Shown here: positions 1 to 4,171 of the stretch, in pieces
How the letters are laid out: each line of letters starts with the position of its first letter
Numbering within the stretch: the first letter of the stretch is position 1
Source: an uncultured Peptococcaceae bacterium
GTDB lineage: Bacteria > Bacillota > Dehalobacteriia > UBA7702
Assembly: GCA_937919295.1 (NCBI GenBank)
Contig: CALFRX010000026.1
Span: 1-6,195, forward strand
Reading direction: 5' to 3'
DNA: 6,195 bases
The notes under the pieces: generated by a model
Databases searched by the model: none
The model's input: the letters and a program-made list of their open reading frames with translations, nothing else
What the model was told of the DNA's origin: nothing
Translations under genes and position numbers: made by a program

Positions 1-463
1 CGCTCACAGCGCCGATGGGGCCCATAAAAGGAATAAAGGACAGATGCAAGGCCGCGGAAACACCGTTGATGCCGAGTAGATCCGGGGCGTTGTCCTGTTC
101 CACCGATAAAACGGTGATCACCACCTGGACATCGTTTTTATAACCTTTGGGGAACAAAGGTCTTAAAGGCCTGTCCGTAATACGGGCGGAAAGAATCGCT
201 TTTTCCGTGGGGCGGCCTTCTCTTTTGATAAAACCGCCGGGAATGCGCCCTACCGCATATAGTCTTTCTTCATAATCAACGGTCAAGGGGAAGAAATCAA
301 TCCCTTCCCTCGGTTCCAAAGAACCGGTGGCCGTTGCCAATATCTGTGTATCGCCATAACTGGCAAAAACGGCGCCACTGGCCTGCCTGGCCATTCTGCC
401 CGTTTCCAGCGTCAATGTTCTGCCGCCGACGGCAAGACTTTTCTTCAAAGCATTTTCAAACAT
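1..463 (-). CDS. pnp: Polyribonucleotide nucleotidyltransferase (PNPase), N-terminal part; 3' end outside window
   Basis: PNPase is a phosphorolytic 3'-5' exoribonuclease that degrades mRNA to nucleoside diphosphates as a ring-shaped trimer in the cytoplasm. I translated the 154 codons present from the ATG at 463. The protein begins MFENALKKSLAVGGRTLTLE and continues with family hallmarks of the first RNase PH-like domain: LEPREGIDFFPLTVDYEE at about residues 49-66, a GRIPGGFIKREGRPTEKAIL block at about 72-91, then ITDRPLRPLFPKGY and an LSVEQDNAPD block. No stop occurs before position 1, so the gene continues out of the window and the second RNase PH domain, KH and S1 domains are not visible. 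The start is supported by AGAGG (minus strand, about 472-476) 8 nt upstream of the ATG. It follows rpsO, as in most bacteria, but a terminator and its own promoter candidates lie between the two genes, so it is probably at least partly transcribed independently. Confidence 0.96.
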   Translation of the reverse strand, partial: MFENALKKSLAVGGRTLTLETGRMARQASGAVFASYGDTQILATATGSLEPREGIDFFPLTVDYEERLYAVGRIPGGFIKREGRPTEKAILSARITDRPLRPLFPKGYKNDVQVVITVLSVEQDNAPDLLGINGVSAALHLSFIPFMGPIGAVS

Positions 464-538
464 ACGATTATCCTCTCTCATTTTAATATCCAGTACTATT
501 TCTACATATTTTTAACATTTCCTGCTATTATATGTAAA
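464..538 (-). promoter_or_regulatory. Candidate pnp promoter region and 5' leader
   Basis: Reading the minus strand, a perfect TATAAT occurs at 532-527, just after the T-tract of the rpsO terminator. The hexamer 17 nt upstream of it is GGCTTT, within the terminator stem, so the -35 match is poor. Alternatively TTTACA (538-533) is a good -35, with TAAAAA 18 nt downstream as a weak -10. Either would give an AT-rich pnp leader of roughly 40-60 nt. A 7-bp inverted repeat (arms 503-509 and 530-536) sits in the same stretch. That a pnp promoter lies in this gap is plausible; which elements are used is not decided by sequence alone. Confidence 0.45.
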
Positions 539-574
539 AAACACAACAAAAAGCCACCGTAAGACGATGGCTTT
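536..574 (-). terminator. Rho-independent terminator after rpsO
   Basis: On the minus strand a 10-bp stem (arms 574-565 and 559-550) with one U-G wobble closes a 5-nt UCUUA loop. It is followed by a U-rich tract (UUGUUGUGUUUUUU) ending at 536. The wobble becomes a C-A mismatch on the plus strand, and the T-tract is on the minus side, so the element works in the direction of rpsO. It begins 15 nt after the rpsO stop. It probably terminates most rpsO transcripts while letting some read through to pnp, as in the well-studied rpsO-pnp arrangement of other bacteria. Confidence 0.87.
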
Positions 575-589
575 CGCTGCGTAGGCAAG

Positions 590-859
590 TTATCTTCTGA
601 GACCCAGCTCTTTGATGATGGTACGGTAGCGGTCAATGTCCTTCCCTTTGAGGTAATTCAAAAGGCTTCTTCTGTGACCAACCATCTTCAAGAGGCCGCG
701 GCGGCTGTGATGGTCTTTTTTATGAACCTTCAGGTGTTCCGTCAGATAGTTGATTTTAAAGGTCAAAATCGCGATCTGAACTTCCGGGGAACCGGTATCC
801 CCGTCATGGGTCTTGAATTTGTCGATCAGGTCTGTCTTGATTTCTTTGTTTAATGCCAT
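590..859 (-). CDS. rpsO: 30S ribosomal protein S15
   Basis: S15 is a primary 16S rRNA-binding protein of the small subunit platform. It binds the three-way junction of helices 20-22 and takes part in an intersubunit bridge. The product is 89 aa, the usual length of the family. It shows the family pattern throughout: MALNKEIKTDLIDKFKTHDG, then DTGSPEVQIAILTFKINYLTEHLK with the conserved DTGSPEVQ, HKKDHHSRRGLLKMVGHRR with the RNA-contacting DHHSRRGL block, and a C-terminus ending KELGLRR. An upstream in-frame extension of 38 codons exists but has no S15 similarity. The ATG at 859 is preceded by GGAGG (872-868) at 8-nt spacing, which fixes the start. It has its own promoter upstream and a terminator immediately downstream. 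Confidence 0.98.
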   Translation of the reverse strand: MALNKEIKTDLIDKFKTHDGDTGSPEVQIAILTFKINYLTEHLKVHKKDHHSRRGLLKMVGHRRSLLNYLKGKDIDRYRTIIKELGLRR

Positions 860-938
860 AATGCATTCCTCCAAAATATTGATTCGCCGCAAACTGTGTA
901 AAGGGATGAGGAATCCGCAAAACAAAGTAGCGGTACAA
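860..938 (-). promoter_or_regulatory. rpsO 5' leader with potential RNA structure
   Basis: Between the inferred transcription start (about 938) and the rpsO ATG lies a leader of roughly 78 nt. On the minus strand CCGC (933-930) can pair with GCGG (918-915), enclosing an 11-nt loop, or alternatively with a second GCGG (890-887). GAUUC (915-911) can pair with GAAUC (885-881), enclosing 25 nt. The TTTGCGG string occurs twice. Many bacteria regulate rpsO by S15 binding to its own leader, using leader structures that differ between lineages. The pairings seen here would fit such an element, but I cannot match it to a described S15 leader class, and short stems of this kind can occur by chance. Confidence 0.4.
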
Positions 939-944
939 TGAGTT

Positions 945-973
945 ATTATAACTGAATTTAGCGGGAATTGCAA
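945..973 (-). promoter_or_regulatory. Strong housekeeping-type promoter for rpsO
   Basis: On the minus strand TTGCAA (973-968) is followed after exactly 17 nt by a perfect TATAAT (950-945). The -35 matches the TTGACA consensus at 5 of 6 positions. The -35 and part of the spacer lie inside the last codons of ribF, and the ribF TAA (960-958) lies within the spacer. The predicted start is near 938, giving rpsO a leader of about 78 nt. This would let S15 be expressed independently of the long infB operon. The evidence is sequence match only, but spacing and hexamers are close to ideal. Confidence 0.75.
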
Positions 974-2811
974 GGGTTGCCGTGACGATTTTCAAAAAAC
1001 TTTTTAGCCTTTTCCCGATCCATGGCGATGGCTTCGCTCAAATCCACCAAAGAAGCGAATTTTTTCTCCGGCCGGATCATGCAAAGCAGCGTCACCGTAA
1101 GTTTCTTCTCGTAGAGATCGGGAACCTCGCTTAAAATATGCACCTCGATATTGGGCAAAAGACCGTCTTCGACGGTGGGACGTTTGCCGACATTGGCCAC
1201 AGCCTCCCGTTTTACCCCATTATAATCGGCGTAGGCAATATAAACCCCTGCTTTGGGAATAAAAATGCCTTCGGGAAAATCAAGATTCGCCGTAGGAAAG
1301 CCGAGATCACGGCCGAGCTCGTTGCCGTGGGAGACCGTGCCGCTGACTCGATAAGCGCCGCCCAGTAAATGAGAGGCTTCGACCACATCGCCCTTCGCTA
1401 AAAATTCTTTGATCTTCGAAGTGCTGATCCGCTGGCCCTTATACGTCACTTCCGGCAGAATTTCCACCTCGATGCCGTATTGCGCGGCAACGGTTTTTAA
1501 TGTTTGCGCATCGCCGCCGCCGTTTTTGCCAAAGGTAAAATCCTCACCAATGTAGACAAGAGCGGCATGAAGTTTATCGTTTAAGATCTCACGGACAAAG
1601 CGCTCTGCGCAAATCTCAGCGAAACCGGCGTCAAAATCCACCGTCAGCAGCACGTCGGCGCCGAGGCCGTCGATAATCCGACTTTTCTCTTCCCCGGTGC
1701 TGAGATACCAGTGTTCTTCCGCGCCGAAAAAGATTTTCGGGTGGGGGTAAAAGGTGAATACCACGGAGGTTAGGCCTCTTGCTTCCGCCGCCTTGACACA
1801 GTGCTCAATCAAAAAACGGTGACCCAGGTGAACGCCGTCAAAATTGCCGATCACCACAGCGGTGGCTTCTTCTCTGTCATACTGATCCAAACCCATAACT
1901 TCCGCCATGGGTCCTTTGCGCTTCCTCCTTTGCCAAAGAATCTTTTTCGGCAACAATACGCCGTTTTCCGCTTCGGCAATGGCCATCAAAAGGTGATGCA
2001 TATCGTAGACGGCGACTTTGCCGTCGGCGATCTCCTGTTCTGTTATGGTGTTACCGTCTATCATCGCTTTCCACTCTTTTCCATCCTTTACTTGATAAAC
2101 CGGTAAATCCTTTACCGCGAAATCCATGGGCATGATGAAGGAGTAGTCCCTCTTTTTGACAAGTCTTTCGATCTCTTCTAAGGTATAAGCATTTGCCGCT
2201 GTAAAATCACCGGTAGCCACACGCACAAGATGATCGATTACGGCGGTGGTTCCTAGCGCCTTACCAATATCGCGGCCAAGGGCACGGATATACGTGCCTT
2301 TTCCGCAGGTAATGGCAATCCGTATGCGCGGCTGCTTTTCCCCGGCGTAAACCTCTTTTAAAGTGATTTCATGAATCACGATGGACCGCGGTTTCAACTC
2401 CACCTGCCGTCCTTTGCGGGCTAATTTATATAGGGGTACGCCCCCCTGCTTGATGGCGGAAACCGCCGGCGGCAGCTGCATCTGCTCACCAACAAAGCTC
2501 TTCAGCACTGTTTTGAGGTTTTCTTTGTCTAAAACAAAGCCTTCGTCGGTTACGCTGACTTCACCGCTCGTATCCAATGAAAGGCTGGTAAGGCCAAAGA
2601 TCACGTCGGCTTCGTAAACCTTCGTTTGACCCATCACCAGGTCCTGTAATTTTGTGGCCTTGCCGAGGCAAACCGGAAGCACGCCGGTGGCGTCAGGGTC
2701 AAGGGTGCCGCCATGGCCGATTTTCGTACCGGGAAAGGAACGGCGAATGATGTTCAGCGCGTCGTGGGAAGTGAATCCCGGAGGTTTGTACAGATTGATG
2801 AATCCATCCAT
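958..2811 (-). CDS. truB-ribF: TruB-RibF fusion: tRNA pseudouridine-55 synthase / bifunctional riboflavin kinase-FAD synthetase
   Basis: This is one uninterrupted 617-aa reading frame with two complete enzymes. Residues 1-294 are TruB, which converts U55 of the tRNA T-loop to pseudouridine. It starts MDGFINLYKPPGFTSHDAL, has the catalytic motif GHGGTLDPDATGVLP with the nucleophilic Asp at residue 38, the SAIKQGGVPLYKLARKG block at about 118-134, GKGTYIRALGRDIG at about 171-184, and a small PUA-like C-terminal domain to about 291. Residues 302-617 are RibF, which phosphorylates riboflavin to FMN and adenylylates it to FAD. It has GNFDGVHLGH with the nucleotidyltransferase HLGH at 328-331, FTFYPHP, GEDFTFGKNGGGD, RISTSKIKEFL, then the flavokinase motif GRDLGFPTANL (500-510) and NVGKRPTVEDG. 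Both halves have normal family length and intact key residues. I chose the ATG at 2811 because TruB similarity begins there and a six-G Shine-Dalgarno stretch lies 6 nt upstream. A 26-codon upstream extension overlaps nrnA and has no similarity. It starts 2 nt after the nrnA stop, indicating translational coupling. Confidence 0.93.
   Translation of the reverse strand: MDGFINLYKPPGFTSHDALNIIRRSFPGTKIGHGGTLDPDATGVLPVCLGKATKLQDLVMGQTKVYEADVIFGLTSLSLDTSGEVSVTDEGFVLDKENLKTVLKSFVGEQMQLPPAVSAIKQGGVPLYKLARKGRQVELKPRSIVIHEITLKEVYAGEKQPRIRIAITCGKGTYIRALGRDIGKALGTTAVIDHLVRVATGDFTAANAYTLEEIERLVKKRDYSFIMPMDFAVKDLPVYQVKDGKEWKAMIDGNTITEQEIADGKVAVYDMHHLLMAIAEAENGVLLPKKILWQRRKRKGPMAEVMGLDQYDREEATAVVIGNFDGVHLGHRFLIEHCVKAAEARGLTSVVFTFYPHPKIFFGAEEHWYLSTGEEKSRIIDGLGADVLLTVDFDAGFAEICAERFVREILNDKLHAALVYIGEDFTFGKNGGGDAQTLKTVAAQYGIEVEILPEVTYKGQRISTSKIKEFLAKGDVVEASHLLGGAYRVSGTVSHGNELGRDLGFPTANLDFPEGIFIPKAGVYIAYADYNGVKREAVANVGKRPTVEDGLLPNIEVHILSEVPDLYEKKLTVTLLCMIRPEKKFASLVDLSEAIAMDREKAKKFFENRHGNPCNSR
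1906..1931 (-). promoter_or_regulatory. Internal Shine-Dalgarno-like site and ATG at the TruB/RibF junction
   Basis: Within the fusion ORF the minus strand carries AAAGGAGG (1931-1924), a near-perfect anti-16S match, upstream of an in-frame ATG at 1908 with 15-nt spacing. A weaker AAAGGA (1917-1912) lies 3 nt before the same ATG, and another ATG follows at 1896. Translation from 1908 would give a free RibF of 316 aa beginning MAEVMGLDQY, with GNFDGVH about 20 residues in, as in stand-alone RibF proteins. The spacing from the strong match is longer than optimal, so activity is uncertain. The site may be a relic of a separate ribF ribosome binding site. Confidence 0.5.
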
Positions 2812-2813
2812 AT

Positions 2814-3791
2814 TCAGCCCCCCAAATAACGGCGCACCGCGGCGAGAACCGCTGCTTTTACCTGGCTCAAATTCCCTGAAACACTGCATCCGGCAGCGGC
2901 TTTGTGACCGCCGCCACCAAATTCGGCGGCGACGATGGTGGCGTCAAAACCGCCCCGCGCCCGAAAGCCGACTTTTACAACGCCAGGTTCGCTGGCACGA
3001 AAAAAAACAGCGTATTTCACTCCGATCACCCCGATCAGATGATCGATGATATTTTCAAAATCAGGGCCTTCCGCTTCGAGAGCCTTAACCTGTTCGTAGT
3101 CGATGGCGCCATAGCAAAGAATGCCGTTCTCCGCGAGGACAGCGTCATTGAGTACGGCGGCCAGCACCTTTTTCCGCTTAAAGCTGACGTTTTCCAGGAC
3201 GTTTTCCCGAATCGCCTCCAAATCGGGGTTTTGCTTTAGCAAAACAGCGGCCATGGTCATGGTTTGCGGCGAAGTGGAGGGATAAGTAAAGCTGCCGGAA
3301 TCCGTCACCATACCGGTGTAGAGGGCTTCGGCAATCTCTTTTGTAAACGGTTCATGCCAGGCAACAAAAAGTGAGGTGACAATTTCCGCTGTGGAGGACG
3401 CCTCGGCTTTGACATAGTTGTAATCGCCAAAATAATCATTACTGATGTGATGATCGATATTGATGAGGGACGGCGTTCCCTTGATTTTTTGCCAAAGTTC
3501 ACCGCCGCGGCCGTGGTCGGACATATCAAGGCAGATCACGGCGTCATAGGCGGCTTCCTCTAAGCGCTCGGGGGCAATGAGCGATTCGGCGCCGGAAAGA
3601 AAAGCATAGTAAGGCGGCAGCGTACCGTTGATCACCGCCGTCACCTGCTTTCCCTTGGCACGCAGCAGATGCATCATGGCGATAACGGAACCGACATTGT
3701 CGCCGTCGGGGAGAATATGACTAATAACAAGCAGATTATCGCACCTGTCAATAATCTGCTTTACTTTTGTAATACTATGATTTTTGTTCAT
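2814..3791 (-). CDS. nrnA: DHH/DHHA1-family phosphoesterase, NrnA-like (nanoRNase / pAp phosphatase type)
   Basis: Members of this family hydrolyse very short RNAs (nanoRNAs), and some also dephosphorylate pAp to AMP or act on cyclic-dinucleotide breakdown products; the exact substrate cannot be read from sequence. The 325-aa product has the DHH domain first, with ISHILPDGDNVGS (H25, D29, D31), ICLDMSD (D89), IDHHISND (D113, H114, H115) and TDSGSFTYPSTS (D164), all plausible metal ligands. The C-terminal DHHA1 domain ends in the GGGGHKAAAGC signature at 292-302. It lacks the extra domains of RecJ. I chose the ATG at 3791 because similarity begins shortly after it (SITKVKQIIDRCDNLLVISH). The longer frame to 3935 adds 48 residues encoded over rbfA without similarity. 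The ribosome binding site is weak (AGGGATC about 11 nt upstream). The start lies 17 nt inside the end of rbfA, which suggests coupling. A DHH gene between rbfA and truB is common in clostridia-like Firmicutes. Confidence 0.9.
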   Translation of the reverse strand: MNKNHSITKVKQIIDRCDNLLVISHILPDGDNVGSVIAMMHLLRAKGKQVTAVINGTLPPYYAFLSGAESLIAPERLEEAAYDAVICLDMSDHGRGGELWQKIKGTPSLINIDHHISNDYFGDYNYVKAEASSTAEIVTSLFVAWHEPFTKEIAEALYTGMVTDSGSFTYPSTSPQTMTMAAVLLKQNPDLEAIRENVLENVSFKRKKVLAAVLNDAVLAENGILCYGAIDYEQVKALEAEGPDFENIIDHLIGVIGVKYAVFFRASEPGVVKVGFRARGGFDATIVAAEFGGGGHKAAAGCSVSGNLSQVKAAVLAAVRRYLGG

Positions 3792-4161
3792 CTTTATGTT
3801 CAGATCCCTGCTTTTTGATTTCTTCGTTGATGATCCGGCTAATTCTGATCCCGTGTTCAATGGAATTATCGTAGATAAAAACGAGTTCCGGCGTATAGCG
3901 CAGAGACAGCCTGCCGGCAAGTTCATGGCGGACAAAGCCCGCAGCCCGTTTCACGGCCTGTTTCGTCTTGGCGATTTCCTCTTCGCTGCCCATCACGCTG
4001 TAGTAGATTTTGGCGACGCGCAGATCACGGGAAACCTCCACCAGGACAATGGAAACAAAGCCGAGATCGGGGTCTTTGATCTCATTTTGTAAAATATCGG
4101 AAATTTCTTTTTTCAGTTCTTCTCCGATACGGTCGTCTCGATGTTTGGACAAGGGACTCAT
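3775..4161 (-). CDS. rbfA: 30S ribosome-binding factor A
   Basis: RbfA is a small KH-fold protein that binds immature 30S subunits and assists late 16S rRNA processing and cold adaptation. The 128-aa product matches the family over its length: an N-terminal helix DDRIGEELKKEISDILQNEI, then KDPDLGFVSIVLVEVSRDLR at about 29-48, AKIYYSVMG, and the KH block AAGFVRHELAGRLSLRYTPE continuing to FIYDNSIEHG at about 73-104. The C-terminal tail is short and charged. The start is ambiguous. The ATG at 4161 abuts GGAAAGG directly, leaving almost no spacing, while a TTG at 4152 (product MSKHRDDR..., 125 aa) has AAGGA at 8-nt spacing and a family-like N-terminus. I list the ATG and regard the TTG as a serious alternative. 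A further in-frame extension upstream (to 4206) overlaps infB and is not supported. The gene follows infB by 10 nt. Confidence 0.94.
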   Translation of the reverse strand: MSPLSKHRDDRIGEELKKEISDILQNEIKDPDLGFVSIVLVEVSRDLRVAKIYYSVMGSEEEIAKTKQAVKRAAGFVRHELAGRLSLRYTPELVFIYDNSIEHGIRISRIINEEIKKQGSEHKDEQKS

Positions 4162-4171
4162 CCTTTCCGTA

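Noticed and set aside
860..973. Longer start for rpsO giving 38 extra residues
   Set aside because: The extension covers the promoter and leader. The 89-aa form matches the family length and has GGAGG at ideal spacing.
1905..1935. Fusion as a frameshift artefact
   Set aside because: Both domains are in the same frame with no sign of an inserted or deleted base. Only a single stop-to-sense base error could mimic it, which cannot be excluded from one sequence but is less likely.
1138..2106. Plus-strand open frames opposite the truB-ribF gene
   Set aside because: They are antisense to conserved enzyme motifs, and their sequences show no family resemblance.
958..2811. Riboflavin/FMN riboswitch upstream of ribF
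   Set aside because: There is no intergenic space: ribF is fused to truB, which starts 2 nt after nrnA, so there is no room for an FMN aptamer.
2812..2889. Longer start for truB-ribF giving 26 extra residues
   Set aside because: The extension reads out of frame over the end of nrnA, has no TruB similarity, and the ATG at 2811 has a good Shine-Dalgarno and a family-like N-terminus.
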